Of a DNA stretch of 64,000 nt, positions 1 through 13,600 are shown piece by piece. The notes beneath the pieces were generated by a model. The model saw only the letters and a program-made list of their open reading frames with translations. It made no database searches and had not been told where the DNA came from. Source of the stretch: Monarcha castaneiventris obscurior (lineage: Eukaryota; Chordata; Aves; Passeriformes; Monarchidae). The stretch is from NCBI GenBank assembly GCA_026261815.1, contig JAMPIT010000575.1:41765501-41829500 (forward strand). Reading direction: 5' to 3'. The position numbers and the translations under genes were made by a program. How positions within the stretch are numbered: the first letter of the stretch is position 1; each line of letters starts with the position of its first letter.

Positions 1-613
1 CAGACAGAAGTCTGTTTGTATCACCATCATTCAACAGACAATGAATCCCTTCACTAAAAAAATAGTCATAATAATACAAAAAAAAAAAACCCAACCAACC
101 CAAAAGGCAATTTCTACTTGATAATAGCTAATCTGACATCTGTTCTAGGATATACCCAGCAAGGAGAGTCTGTAAGTGTCAATTTCTTTAGAAAGAAGAA
201 GAATTCAGAAAATGACCCTGTCCAAGGACCTAACCAACAATATGGAATACTTGGTTCCACTTTTCTAATGTTTCTAGAATTTCAGCTTCACTTCCTAAGG
301 TGGTGTCTTGTGTGGAAGTTTGCTTCTGTCTTTCTTCCCCCTGGGGAAGTTGTCCAGCCAACATTGATAGAGTGGTAAAGGCTGAACAAATACTAAACTC
401 TGACATGTTTTATGACAAGAAATATACCCTCTGAAATGCCATGAATCTGATGAGCTCATCCTCTGGTACAGCTGAGGAGAGAGTTTCTGAGAACCATGGT
501 GAAGTTCATTTTACTAGTTGTGAAAGTATTTGTTATTTCAGGAAAGGACCTTGGGATTTTGCACGTGGGAGATTTCCAGATATAACTCTCGACCCCCATG
601 GCTGTTGTCTTCC

Positions 614-629
614 AAAAAAAAAAAAAAAA
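614..629. repeat. A16 homopolymer tract
   Basis: Sixteen consecutive A residues follow TCC. No transposon body is recognisable on its 5' side and no target duplication is evident. It may be a simple homopolymer or the tail of an old, unrecognised insertion. Confidence 0.8.
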
Positions 630-3478
630 TACAGCAGTCAGTGGTTTGCCACCAGTTTTTAAACAAATGAGATAACCTTCAGGGAGAATAATAGCTCTTC
701 AGTTCCTCCAGTTGAAAATTAGCCTGATCTAAATAGCTGAATCCACAGAGAAGCAGAGAACAGTAAAACAGTTTTGAATCCAGACCACAAATCACTTCAT
801 CTCAGGGACAGGCATGCCAAGTGAGCTGCATTTATGACAGCCTGTTCAGACAGTCACTGGCTTTTTTTTTCAGTCCCCACCCTCCTGCAATAAACAGAAA
901 CTTTACTTGTTATCCATAAAGTTCTGTGTAAATCAGTTGAAAAGATGATGGAGTTCATTGTCAAAATAGCGTATTCCATAGCTGGTCACATCTTGTTGGG
1001 AAAATGTAAAACTATAAGGTCATTTTCCTTGTTAAAAATGGAGGTTTTCTGGATTTGCATTTTTATTTTTTGTGGGTTTGTTTAAGTAGACATAAACAAC
1101 AAAATAAATCCTAGACAGTGAGCACCACATCACACTTCTGCTCCCTAATGGAGAATATACTACTATGTGGTAGTACCAGTCCTAGATGTCTCTGTCCTTT
1201 TAATGACAGAGGCCTAACACACCTAAGTCAGCTCTGCTCCCATCACAATTCATCAGCACTTCTCCAAGAAGGCAGACCAAGGGAGGGAAAGGACTGGGAT
1301 TGTTGGTGATGAAACAGGTATAGCACAATCCCAGCCCGGCTAAAAGCTGCAAATTGTCTCTTGTGGAGGCACTAAACTGAGAAACACCCAGTCTGGTATA
1401 AGGATGCATATTTAGGAGTCTATTGTGAAAGTGGATCCATCTAAAACATCACTTCAAGTTGCTTTCAGCTTTATACAACTTCAATAACCCCATTTATTTC
1501 AAGGACACAACAAACTTACAGTTAAGCTCATACTTAAGGAGTTTGCTGGATCAAGACCCAAAAAAGTAGAACAGCATTTTAATACCACCTAATGTGTTAC
1601 TTACCACTCAGCAAATGAGCAAGTAAAAAGTGAACCTAAATCCCACTGGAGTTGATGAAAGACTTTCAGTTTCATTGGTTTGCCACTGGACTTCAAAGAA
1701 GAAGCTACAGGTACCTGCTCCTTCTCTTATCAACAGGCCTCTTCTTTTTATCAGGAGCATGAAAGATACTCCAGGCAACATCAGAGTTCATATCTAAAGC
1801 ACGACCTGCTCTGTCACAGAGGCAATATCAAAAGATGCTCTGTGCATGCTCTGCAAAATTCAGACCTCACGAGCAATCAGCTCCCTCCAAGTCCCTGAGC
1901 TGTGTGCAGATTGTTGCTAGAAGAATATATCCATAGAGGATTTACCAAAGAAACAAAAAATTGAGCTGTACTTGAAATAAGCAAAATTATCCAGTGCACA
2001 ACACCAGTATAGAAGGTATCAAAGAATGAAAACACTCCAGACATCTAAAATTCAATTCAGAGCCATCATCCATTTGATAACAGAACGGTTAGGAGTCTGC
2101 CTGTGGTTCTGTGCAGAGCAGCCCCACTAGTCTTGGTGGTACACAGTCAATCTGTGGTTGAACATGACCTCAGCAAAGACCACTTATGAGGGTATTAAAT
2201 GAGCTATTGATAAGGAAGTCCAGACACATAACTCAAAGAGACAGCCTGTCTCTATGCTTCTCATTATAGGAAGCATAATTTTATTTACATCTAATAGTAC
2301 TATTTTCCCCATGAAATGGTCACCGTCATAACTGCACTTTGCATACAGAACTGAAAAAACAGTCCTCAAATGAAGAACAGGTGATTCTCCCGTTTTGGTG
2401 GGGTGAAGGCTGTAACCCTCCTTTTGCCCACTTTGGTGGGGGCCTTGCTCAGTCTTCCACAGATGAATAATGAGAAAACAATTCCTTAATCTTGTTTACA
2501 AAGATATCACACTCAGTGATGTTTGCTTTTAGCAGTGACTTGTATTACTTGCTTTTATTTGACTTTTTGATAGAGATTTTCTTCTACACAGAATAACATA
2601 CTAAATGTCTCACAGTAAAGCAAAAGTGTCTTTAGAAAAGTAACATATGTTAGGCCAACATATAAAACACGTTTTTAACTGCTAGTTCTTTCATGATGGG
2701 TGGTAGTGTTACAATGCATCTCTCTGTTGGACTCTTAAACCAACAGCAAACCGAATGTATTTTTTTCTTGGGATTTCATAATTAAATATGAAAGAGGAAA
2801 ATGTGTATATCAAGAATGTGTAGCTCTAACGATGTGCAGTAAGACTAATGCATATATCCCCCTGATCAAGAGCATAAAAACACATAAAACCTTGAGAAAC
2901 CGTGAGAAAAAAAAACAGAGGGAAATGATTCTCCTGGTGCTGCAAAGAGCTTAAGGGAAACATGATAACTGAAGCAGATGTTTGCAGTGAGTGCCAACGT
3001 CTTTGTAAGAAGGCTGGTACATAAAACTTGTGTAGTGCCTTGGACAAGATGACGCCAATTAGAGACACAATTACTAGTAAGTTCAAATAGCAACACTGGA
3101 CATTGGCTCATACTGTTTTGCAAAGAAATAGCACATTGTGGACTTAGACACTCAGAATCTTCCTGTTTAGGCAATGGCTTCAAGGAAGTAGACCTTTATG
3201 GGAAGCTTCCTTCTAATTCTCCTGGTGCAATGAAAATTTATTCCTTTTTCATTTTCCCTTCAATAGTTTTCAATTTTTTACAACCAAGCAAGGATTTTTT
3301 GCCTCATAAGTCTGGCATAGCTCAAAAGAGAATTTTTTTTAAGATATTGTTTTAGAAACTGTTTCACTCAAGCACTCCTAAGTCTGAACAAGATATGGAA
3401 TTTCCGTATAGAAAGAAAAACGTTAGCAGAAGAAAAAAGAAAATTCAGTCAAAAGGGAAAAGGCTTCTCATGTTGAAC

Positions 3479-3760
3479 CTATTGTAGCAGATAGGCAATT
3501 ACAGAGTGAAGGTCGCATGTTGGAACATTAGGCAGTAAAAGAAGATCTCTTTCAAAAGACAAATCAAGGCAATTTTCTCTTGTGATGTGAGCTTCCTTAT
3601 CCTCTATGTCAGCACTGAAGATCCGAAATCTCTGAAAGGGAGTGAAAGGTCGCTTCTTATAATGGAAAGTCTGGCAATAGTATTCTAACAGACATCCTTT
3701 GCTTGGACTGCGTTTGCCATGGGCATGTTTTTTGTCTCTTAGAGTCCATGTATCAACCAG
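3479..3760 (-). other. Candidate 3'-terminal coding exon (unproven)
   Basis: On the minus strand a splice-acceptor-like site, with a T-rich stretch ending in TTTGTGCAG at 3763-3761, is followed by 93 open codons (starting LVDTWTLRDKKH) and a TAG stop at 3481-3479. An AATAAA poly(A) signal lies about 237 nt further on, at 3242-3237. The frame contains four CpG, more than its surroundings, and its codon choice looks ordinary. Against it, several non-coding frames of this length occur in the window, and I recognise no family or domain. It could be the last exon of a minus-strand gene or a chance open frame. No function is proposed. Confidence 0.17.
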
Positions 3761-6700
3761 CTGCACAAAGATAAATGCTTGTGGGGATATTTCAGTGCCT
3801 CTAAGGCACTGAATAATACCTAATACCTTAAAGTTACCTAAATCTTTTTTTAAAAAGGGCAGATCTCATTGTATTAAAATATGATTGTCAGTAGTCTGTT
3901 CCTTTTTATGCAGTAGCCTAACAGCTAAAAAATGAACTCTATTCCGGTCAATATCAGGACACAGCTTAATCTCCTCCAAGGAAACAGGAGCTTGTGTTGT
4001 GATTCTTCTATTTGCTTTAGAGAATTCAGATCACTGCTGTCTCCTCTCAGGGGAGGGATGGGTTCTGGATGCTGCTTTAAAGACGGCTTGTCCATTTTCC
4101 AAGGAATGGATGGAGGTAAAATGCAGAAAAAATTCTTGGCACAAGGACCAGGACTCAAGATTTAGCCAAAGAAGTAAAGACCCAGAAGCTTTTCTACTGT
4201 CTACTCCAAGGCACTCTATCATGAGCCTCTAACAGTTTAGACCAGAGCAGACCATGCCATGGCCCCCTTTTTGCTCCCATGCCTCAGTTTTCTTCTGCTG
4301 AAAACCACAGCACTGGTGCAAAGAGGGCAGAAGGTATTGAGATCTTTTCCCGGCATGAAGGCAGAACATGAGTAGGGCCACAGGGGTGGCTTTACATCAT
4401 TTAGATAAAACCCGTGTTGCGAAACAAAATTCCCAGTCTGGAAAGTAATTTAAGCCATGCATACTGACAGTACTGAGAACTTGAAGTGCGGGGGATCTTT
4501 CCTGTAAGCGCTTAGGATTTTCTCTGGAGGTCTGGCATCAGAACGCTGCAGAGCTGTCATGTGGATAGATACTGCAATTCAACGAAGTTTCCAGGCACAT
4601 AAAATTCTTGGCTGCGGCCCTCCTTTATTGTTATGATTCTGCACCAAAGGATCATCTAGACATTTCCTCAGTCCTTCACCTAGGAACATACAGTTAAAGT
4701 GCCAGAGAGCTCATTCACTGCCAATATATAGGGACCAGTAGCCGAGAAGACAATACTGGTGTGTACCAGCACAGCCCACAAGCTCAGGAGCTGCTGTGCC
4801 ACAGACACAACCATCTCTCATACCAGCACAGACCCATCCTGACCACCGTAAGCCAAAACCAAAACTGGAAATCTAGCTGGCTCCAAAGGTTTGATTTACA
4901 CACCTCAGCTTCCCAAGTTCTTTCTGGAAAAACAGCAGTTTGGCTGGTTACCAAGAGGAAGTGACTGGAAACATTCCTTCTAGGTTGTATGGGGGGATGT
5001 TGTTGAAAGAGGGAAGAACCTAACCTACTCTTCAGTTTGTTAAGTTCAAGGCACAAGATATCCTCTGCGAGCAGATGGAAACACACTGAAACCTGTGTGG
5101 AGCCAATGATAACCAGGACTTTGCTAAGACTCCACGGGGAGCAGACATTATGTATCTTTATGTTCTGAGCAGGGCTGAGTATACTGTTGGAAAATCAGGA
5201 TGTAATTAAATAATCCTTCACTTTCATGGACCTTCAATGAACTCGCACTTTTAAACAGAAAGCTGGAGTCCCCCGTGCAATTGCGCTGCAGACAAAGCCA
5301 AACTTCAAAGTTGTCCTTTGAGTGTGAAATATTTGACTAAATAAAAAAGAATTGAGCGATTACAATGAAAAATTCAGCCAGCTTTGGCTACAGATTTCAC
5401 CAGCAGGAACACAAAGAGGCACATTTCACTTCTCCAACTTTCAGAAGACAAGGGAGATGACTTAAGGTTAACCAGCAGACACCATCAGCACCCCCTCACA
5501 TTAAAGCTTCCAGAGAAACATGGTGAACCAATCAAGTCTGCCCCCCACCTTGCTGAAAGCCTAATGGTGAGGAAAAATGTCTGTAGATATCATGGCAGAG
5601 GATTTAAGGGAGCAATCTCATGTTCTGCTTTACACTTCCTGATGTAGATTGTATAGCAAAAAAGGAGAGATGCACTCAGTGGTGGTATGTATGCCGCTGG
5701 TAGCAGGGAGGACTTGGCTGCTTGGCTGAGGCATCACCAGAGCAGGTCCCTAAGAGCTTGTGGAACCCAAGAGCTCAACACTAGGCCACCAAGGCCTGCA
5801 GCCTGCAGGTGAAAAGGTCTAACCTCCATCTGTTTCGGTCAAAGGGGACTATTTTACTCCTGTCTCACCCCAGTTCTGTGCTGGTACTGATGCCGCACAT
5901 CTGAGTGAACAGAATGTGCCGAGGTCCTGTCCGCTCAGAGGGCACAGCTGTGTGCTGGCTATTAAACACAGCTCCAAGCAGCTGCTTGGCCAAAGAGGAG
6001 CCAGATAAGAGGCTTATGTCACTGAGATAAAAAGGGTGAGAAAGTCCAATAAATACAGTACTCTCACATCATTTCATTTCATGAACACCCTGTATCAGAG
6101 CTATTGAAGGGAGACAGGGACATACTGAATCATTTCCTAGGAAAACTATTTTACACACTAATGCTTGAAACGCAGAAGGCTACATTGGCACTTTTTGGAC
6201 TACCTAAACAAGTTAATTTTACTCAGTTGGCTTTGCATATTTTTTGGCATCTAGGATTACACTCCAGTAGGACAAAAAACATCTCAACTTACAACAACAA
6301 TGGATTAGGCAACGTCAGAAAAATGTTTTAGTTCATGTGTTTGACACAAGAAAGAAAAAGAATTCATCCTGGCAGAACATATAGGAAAGTTGGATTAATG
6401 ACAAATTTGGTGTCAAAATTGTATTTTTCTGATTTCTATATATTGGCAAGAATTCCAGATACCTTTTTGTTGTTTACACTTCCAACCTGCTTCATTTATT
6501 CCTGCTTAGTTTATCTCAGTCTTTTCTATGGAAGACATGGAAGAATAGTCCATCAAAGGATAAAATTTTAAACCTTTCTTGATTTAGAGACTTCAGAAAT
6601 CCTACTTAACAGCAGAAACTCTAGACTACTCTGTCAGAAGGGATGGCAGCAACCATTTTTGGATTCCCTAGGGTGAAATGTTCTGGGTCTTTTTATAGTT

Positions 6701-7464
6701 TGGACTGTAAATAAGAAAATACCACAACTATGACCTTAAATATCATCTGGTATGAACTATAATTAAGGAACTGACAACTTTGGTAAATGATAGCTTCACT
6801 GTGTGTTACTAAAATCAGTTGTAAGCGTGGTAAGTACTCTAAGTAGCACTACTGCCCTATAATTTGCTGGCCTCTGTATTGATTTACTTTATTTAAAGGG
6901 GTTGAATTTTTGCATTTTCATGGTGCTCCCCATCTCACATCAGCTCCATCTTTCTCAGACCTTCACTTCTGATTTGTTACTAAAACAAAATTCCCACTTG
7001 GTAAACCTCATGAGCTGTTACGGACACTGATATACTCCATGATTGGCCATTTATCCTCTCTGCTCACAGCTGCACTGGGGCAGCTGCAAGGACCAGTGAG
7101 ATGCTGGACTTGGCTACAGCACTAAGGGAGGGGAGCAGATACCAGCTCAGAGAGGCTGCAGGAGCCCTGGTGGAATCACAGTGAGACATTTCATGCCACC
7201 TCCTTTCCACACAGCAGATTTACCAACCCAGTCCTTGCCCTTTCATTGCACAAAACGTAGGGCACCTTTTCAGAGCCATCGCTCTTGCTGCACTCCCCAA
7301 GGGCATCACAGGCTATGAACAGGATGGAGTATGCAATGGCACAGGCTGCCCACATCCATGCTCTTTCTCCCAATTACAGGTCTGTATGCATTTTTTAAGC
7401 CCACACTGACATATGCAAACACTACCAGGATGTGTGCAGCAAATATTTGCCAAGGAGAAGGCAA

Positions 7465-7508
7465 TCCTCCCTCTCTTCCTCCCTCCCTCTCTCTCTCCCT
7501 CTCTGCCC
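7465..7508. repeat. Polypyrimidine (CCCTCT-type) low-complexity tract
   Basis: About 44 bases of almost pure C and T, made of CTCCCT and CTCTCT units, run up to GCCC. The complementary strand is a GA-rich tract. Overlapping open frames rich in Ser-Leu-Pro or Arg-Glu-Gly are translations of this tract and not genes. Confidence 0.85.
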
Positions 7509-7975
7509 AGGAGCAGCAGGGTGAGTCCCTGCATGCACTGCCAGAAGGTGGTGGCATTCCCCAAAATGCAACAAGAAACCCTGAAAACCCAGCAGAACCC
7601 CAGGTTCCCACCGACTGAAGGTTTGTCTGTTACACAGCTGCAAGGCAAAGGCTGAGAGTCTTCCCTGATTCATTCACTTTAATTAAGGGACTGGTGGTCT
7701 CCCCACCTGCCAATTCAAGTCTAGCCACATACACATTTACTTGGTTATTTCATACATAAAGCTTTAAATAAAAGGCTTTTCTTTTTTGTTCCTACTTTTT
7801 AATGGATGCAGAGAACCATTCTGTCAAGAACAAAACAAATGCCCCACTAAACCCATCTCAATGGACAATTTGTTTCCTCAATGCAGCCTTTAAGTAATAA
7901 AGAAAGAATAAACAAAACATTCTCCTAAGAAATAAAATGAAAACAGTCTAAAAAAACCCCTCTCTTGTCTGAGGC

Positions 7976-8029
7976 ATACTAAGATGTTAATAAACTCAGC
8001 TCATACTAAGATGTTAATAAACTCAGCTC
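7976..8029. repeat. Perfect 27-bp tandem duplication
   Basis: A 27-bp unit beginning ATACTAAGATG and ending CAGCTC occurs twice head to tail (7976-8002 and 8003-8029) without a mismatch. Perfect identity in otherwise unique sequence points to a recent slippage or duplication event, or to a collapsed or expanded minisatellite. Confidence 0.92.
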
Positions 8030-8108
8030 AGACATTTACAGAAGAAGCTTGCTCACCAACTCTATTTTCATAGAGCAGTAAGACAACCTGGAACCAGACC
8101 ACCTGCTT

Positions 8109-8152
8109 GTGTAAATCAGCAGCATCCCTACAGTGCTCACAGCTATTTACAC
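8109..8152. repeat. Imperfect palindrome, possible relic of an old amniote repeat
   Basis: GTGTAAAT at 8109-8116 is matched by its complement ATTTACAC at 8145-8152, followed by CAGCTGAGGATCT. I remember the string TTTACACCAGCTGAGGATCT from ancient palindromic repeats dispersed in birds, turtles and crocodilians, but I cannot name the family with certainty. The two arms are visible in the sequence; the repeat assignment is from memory. Confidence 0.35.
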
Positions 8153-9249
8153 CAGCTGAGGATCTTACCAGAGCAGCAGGTGAAAAGGAGAAGAGAAAAC
8201 TAATCTGAGCAGGAGCAGCAGCAGTAAGTGCCCAGAGCAGTGATACACTGTACCCAGGAGAAACTGAACTAAATCAGTTCACAGGGAAAATTCAAGGTGT
8301 GCCTCTCTGACCTATTAAACAGAGTTAAGAATTTATGCATGTTTTTTTATTTGCAGGTTGAGTTGGGGAAGATTCCTAATTATATCAACAAAAACTGAGT
8401 TGTTTGATTCAAAGGAAAACATTTCCATTTATTTCTAAACAAGTATTAATACATTGTTCATTTTTATGTCATTTCCAAATTATCTTCTGTACATAAACAT
8501 AATAGCTGAATTCAGCAAAATTTGTGAATTTCATTCACTCTTTTCAGACTTTCACTGCTGTTAGAATTTGCTGGAATCAGCAAGTCAGGCACCCTTGAAA
8601 GTCTCACCTGGGTGCACTGGGGACTCCCGTGTGACTCAAGAGAATGTCAGCTCATCAACCAGTGCAAACCAGTAATGTTCATGTGACCCAAATGGAGCTT
8701 TCCCCCAAGCAGCATTGTTCCTGCCATGGCTTTTTCCTTTCCTGGTCACACCTGTTGAACAAAATTTCCACTACTGCACAGAGCTAAAACACAGATTTTG
8801 AATTAAGAATTTGACATTAAAATACATAGTTTACCATTTATAAAATCACTCACATGCCATACCATTTGTGGATTTTTAAAAGCTAATGTAATGTCTGTTA
8901 CTGACATAAACACATAGATACTTTCAGGGCCTTATTTCAAAATTCACCTAAAATCTTGTCAATACCAGATTCTTGTATATGATACTTGACTTTGCGTTGG
9001 TTTTCTTTTTTTCCTCCCTTTCCTTAATCATCTGAAATGTTTCCATATGGCTATAAAAAGACTGCTTTTAAGAAGCAAGTCCTGAAAGAAATGCTAACTA
9101 GTAATTAAAAGCCTAGGAATCAATTACATATGTGCTGAGTTCTTCACATTTTCCAAATACATGTTGCTGTTTTGTCACGATGCAGAATTATCAGTCTTTG
9201 TGTACTATAACAATTAATGAAGAAATCAAAGGGCAGAAGGAGAAAGCTC

Positions 9250-9264
9250 AAAAAAAAAAAAAAA
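9250..9264. repeat. A15 homopolymer tract
   Basis: Fifteen consecutive A residues within a purine-rich stretch. No insertion body or flanking duplication is visible. Confidence 0.8.
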
Positions 9265-10635
9265 TTTGAGGTGGTGGTTTCAAAAAAAGTCCATTGGCAA
9301 CATCACTTTGTTAAAATAAATATTAAAGGAAAAAAAGTCAAGCCAACTACAGGTTTGAAAAAGATAAACAATGAAAAGAGAAATTAAAAAAGCAGGGATT
9401 TATTTTCTTAAATGAGAATGAATAGAATGGATGTAGGGATTAACTTCTTTCTCCCGCAAAAGACAAGAACTCATAAACTGCACCAACTGTTAGAGAGAAA
9501 AAAGTTTGCAGAGAATGGCTTTCTACCAGAACATAACACACAGCTGATTATGAAGAAGCCAGAAGACTGTATTTTCTCTCAGAAACTAAAGGAGCAGGAC
9601 ACAAAGACTGTCAAAGTACTTGATGTTACCATAAATATCTAAGGTTAGTGGAAGGACACAAAAGAAAGTATTACTCTCCAAATTCAACAGTGGCAGATAC
9701 GAGAAGGGATTTTTCTTGGCTGCTGGAAAAGATATGAGACATGTTAGTGCTATAAATTATTAGCATCATGGTAGCAGCAGAAATATTGTTAATATATAGT
9801 TACTTCCTGCAGACTAAGACCAAGGCTCTCTTATGGCAGGTGTTGACAAATAGAATGGGAAAACGACTGTAGTCCTAGGAGGCAATGCATTGAATAGGTA
9901 TCACCAAAGCAATCTAAATTTCCTTGGGATTCAGACAAAATTTGCAGTTCAGGGACACTGGACACTGGATTGCTTTATAAGGAGAATCAACACATTTGTC
10001 ATTACTCATATTATTTGTACTCCAAATTGTGGCTAGATCCAAAAATTCCACTTGGGCATCACATTTGTACTACAATCCTGGCAGAACTGTATTTCTTAAC
10101 TTCACTGTGAAACTTCCACCTCTCTTCTTAGGTAGCTGTGAGCACCACATCTTCTGCAGGTCTTTACTCTCCACCTTCTGCCCCAGCCCCCCTCCAGGAG
10201 ATCCCAAACACAGACTGACTGGACATGAATTGCTCCTGATGCTGTGTTTGTAAGAGATAATACTTATCTTCTGGCAGATTACAAAAGCTTTTCATCAGGC
10301 ATGCCATGGAGCATTGCATACTGTGACAGAAGTCAAAATGTTGATAGTTTGAATTTCTGTGCATGCAGAATTATACATTCACAGCCCTTTTTTTGAGAAT
10401 CTGCATACACAGCTAAGACATTTCTGCATGCATGCCTCTGATTTTTTTCCCCCTAAATGAGTACATCTATGATTAAATGATAATAGTTTTCTACATAGCA
10501 TTCTTAATGTTTAGACAAATTGATAGAAGAATATATTTTACTCCCATTACTTGAAAAAGCTCTCTTACTGAAAGTAAACAGTGATTAAAGAAACCATAAA
10601 CATTGCTTCATTCAGAATTAAAGCCACTTCAGCTA

Positions 10636-10663
10636 CTTCTTTCGTAGAAGCTACGGAAAGAAG
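10636..10663. repeat. 12-bp stem hairpin with 3-nt loop
   Basis: CTTCTTTCGTAG at 10636-10647 is followed by the loop AAG and by CTACGGAAAGAAG at 10651-10663. The two arms pair over 12 bases with a single extra G as a bulge. Each arm carries a CpG and further CpG follow downstream. The stem is too short for a classic microRNA precursor unless more pairing exists outside it. Confidence 0.6.
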
Positions 10664-13600
10664 CAAGGCAGACGTGGCGCTGTTACTCCAGAGAATCTGC
10701 TCATAGCACAAATAATTTTTAAGTCTCATCATATTTTAATAGGAAGAAATGCAATTATCAGAATAGGTATGGATCTCAATATGTTTTACTATCCCACTCA
10801 CTTCCATTGCCAACATGAATAAGAGAAACCAAGCAGACAGAAACCAAAAAACTACAACCACAACTAAGTTGCAATTAGCTATTATGAAAGGCTCCCTTGT
10901 TATAATATCCTGTATTCTAGATTCTGTTTGATTACTGCAGAAGACACCCAATGGCTTAACCACATTTTGAACAAGAAATAGAGATCCAGAGAGAAAAAGC
11001 CCCATTTTACTGCCAAGCAGAATTAGGGGAGCATAGTATTAGTGGATGTTCACGTAGACTCTTTCTTAAGACATGATCTTATTCTTGAAATTGTGCTAAT
11101 TTCATCAGTAACAGGACTGGGCTCCAATTTTTCATTCATGATGGATTTTTGTTTCTGTGCTTCTTTTCTTCCCATCCCTGCTTCATAGCTGGGAAAGATG
11201 TAAACCATATAAACAGATGGGGTTTTGCTACACTAGTTAACATGTTGATCAATCACATCATCTGCTGTGTGAGCCATCCTTCTCCTCCATCCCCTCCCTT
11301 CACAATCACACAAAAAACCCAGCAGACTGCTTGTATATCATTGGTCATGATGACTGGCAACACATTTCTAAATCTGCTCCCCCCTTTGAGCATCATAAGG
11401 TCTACAGCAGGTTTTCACACCTTACTTAACCACAGACACGCAATACTCAGGAAAAACACGTGGCGCTGGTTTCTGCTGTGCAGAGTACAATGCAGGACAG
11501 ACGTGCCCACAGCTTCCTGGAAGTCTTCCTCCTGGGTTGGCAGAGGAGCACGCCACAACTGCCTGGGGACACCTTCAGTGACAAGATGTCTCTTCATGAC
11601 ATGGCTGTTGCTCTTAAAATGCATCATGGCAGCAACGTGTAGCCCTCAGGATTCAAGGTGTTCCCTGAGCTAGGCGCCATATGGTTACAAAATCCCTTCT
11701 GCAAAAGCTGCCGCAATGACAACTGGCAGGACAGGAAAAGCACTGGAGATGGAGCACAAAAACCAGATAACTGCAACAATGACAAGTGATGGAAGAACAT
11801 ATAAAAAGCTAGTCATATTCACAACCATTACTAATTATATGCCCAGTATTTGCCAGTAGAAAAATGCTATTTGGTCTGAGGGTAGAAAAGAAAGTTTGCA
11901 AGAAAAAGTAACATTTTTAATTAGACTGACTGAATTTAAAAAATCCAAATGCCTTTGGGCGCACAGGATTTTCACTGATCCTCTCTTTTTTTGTGTCCAT
12001 GTCCCACTGGTGAGGTTTACAAGTGGATTTTTTGAGGCCTCCCTCCTTCTTATGCCAGTCTGGGGAGTGCAGGAAGGGCAGATGAAATACAGTCTCCAGA
12101 CCACTGGGACCAGAGCTTTTCTCCTGGAAGTGAGCACCTTGAGGAAACTGGAGAAGGGCTAAACCATTCATGACTTAAACAGGCTTCCTTACTGCATGCC
12201 ACTGAGGTGTCAGGGCTGGACTCCATTTTTAACGAAACCTGTAAGTAGAATCACACCTACTTTATTACAAGCATTTTTAGCAGTAATTAACACACATAGA
12301 TTGCAAAGCTCTTCTAGCAGCTGTGATGCTGCTGTTCTCTAAAAGTGCTCAGGAAGACATCACACTGCTCCCCGCCTTAAAAGCTGCTAATGAAAGCAGA
12401 CTTTAATTCTGAAGTGCATTCAGAGCACATGGGGGAGCAAAATCAATGCTTGGTCAAACAGATCAAGGAAAACAACTCCTTGGCAAAGTAACTGTGTTTT
12501 TCAGACTCCTATGTGCCCTGTTCAAATGCTACCGAAGTCAATGCAAAAACTCCCTTGGGAATTTGACCGACCAAGAAAACAAGGAAAGAAATCAACTCCA
12601 AACCCAAAACCTTGACCAAAGGACATTTAAAATCCAACCACTATACAGCTCAGATTCTCTGGACCCAAGTGTTTAAGTATGAGAATCAGATGAAGGTGCA
12701 CAAGGTCCCTTCAGTTGGTGCACATATTAGTGAGAGAATTCCGCCAACCATCAAGATTTGAACAGAAATATCACTTCTGTTTAACGTTATCTGAAAGAGC
12801 TATAGCTTCTAATATTTAAACATCAAAGGAACTGAATATATCCCAGCAAAACTATTAATCTTTAAAGGCAGAATAAAGCCAGTATTTTCAACACAATGAG
12901 AGATTGAAGATTTCTCTGTATTATCTTACTATTGTTCAATAATCTGTGTCCATTCAGGGGTAGCAGCACATGCTTAAAATATTGAAGAAAAAGAAATTGC
13001 ATTCCAGCCGTGGCAACAGTATGGATGCAATCGACTCTTGACTTTGATCCTTTAAAAGAAAAAAGGCTGAAAAATGGGTCTGTATTTATGGTAAAAGCAG
13101 TGCAAAAGTAGTTAGAGAAAGATAGGAAGAAGAAATGCTAACATTTCCCTTTTAAAGTGACATCTGATCTTGAATATAAAGATTCAATTATTATTTAGAA
13201 ATCTGTATTTTCAACAGACCTTTTCATAAACACATAAAGGAACAAATTCCAGCATTACATCAATAACTTTTATTTCACTAGTTTTTCATTTTTGTGAAGA
13301 GTTAACCACTAGAAAGTGGTTGCTAAAAACGTATACTAATCTCTGAATTTCTTTAAAATCTTCCCAAGTTTTCTTTAAAAAAATACATAGAATACAGGCA
13401 AAGAAATTAAGGAGAAGAGAAGCAGTGTACAGAATTCATAATATCAAAAATTACTGATCTTGCATAAGCATTATGCACTATGGAAGAAGAAGGACTTGCT
13501 CCTCTTCAGAATGCAATATTTTTATGCAATACTCATTCATTTCTGCTAAACCATGGGCAATGCTATTTTGGTCTTCTTAACTTCATCACCAAAATGTGAA

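Larger units (their letters stand above)
1..7464. other. Unique AT-rich segment, no recognised gene or transposon
   Basis: I read this segment on both strands and recognise no transposon and no known protein. Open frames are short (86-105 codons at most) and lack recognisable domains. It holds short A-tracts near 78-89 and 614-629 and a candidate minus-strand exon at 3479-3760, listed separately. Base composition is AT-rich with few CpG, as expected for avian intron or intergenic DNA. Confidence 0.6.

Noticed and set aside
7306..7673. Several overlapping frames rich in Ser/Leu/Pro or Arg/Glu/Gly
   Set aside because: They are translations of the polypyrimidine tract at 7465-7508 and its complement.
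11149..11673. Longest open frame in the window (174 codons, plus strand)
   Set aside because: No recognisable domain, erratic composition, and overlapping open frames in other frames and on the minus strand. It is within what chance can give in 64 kb.
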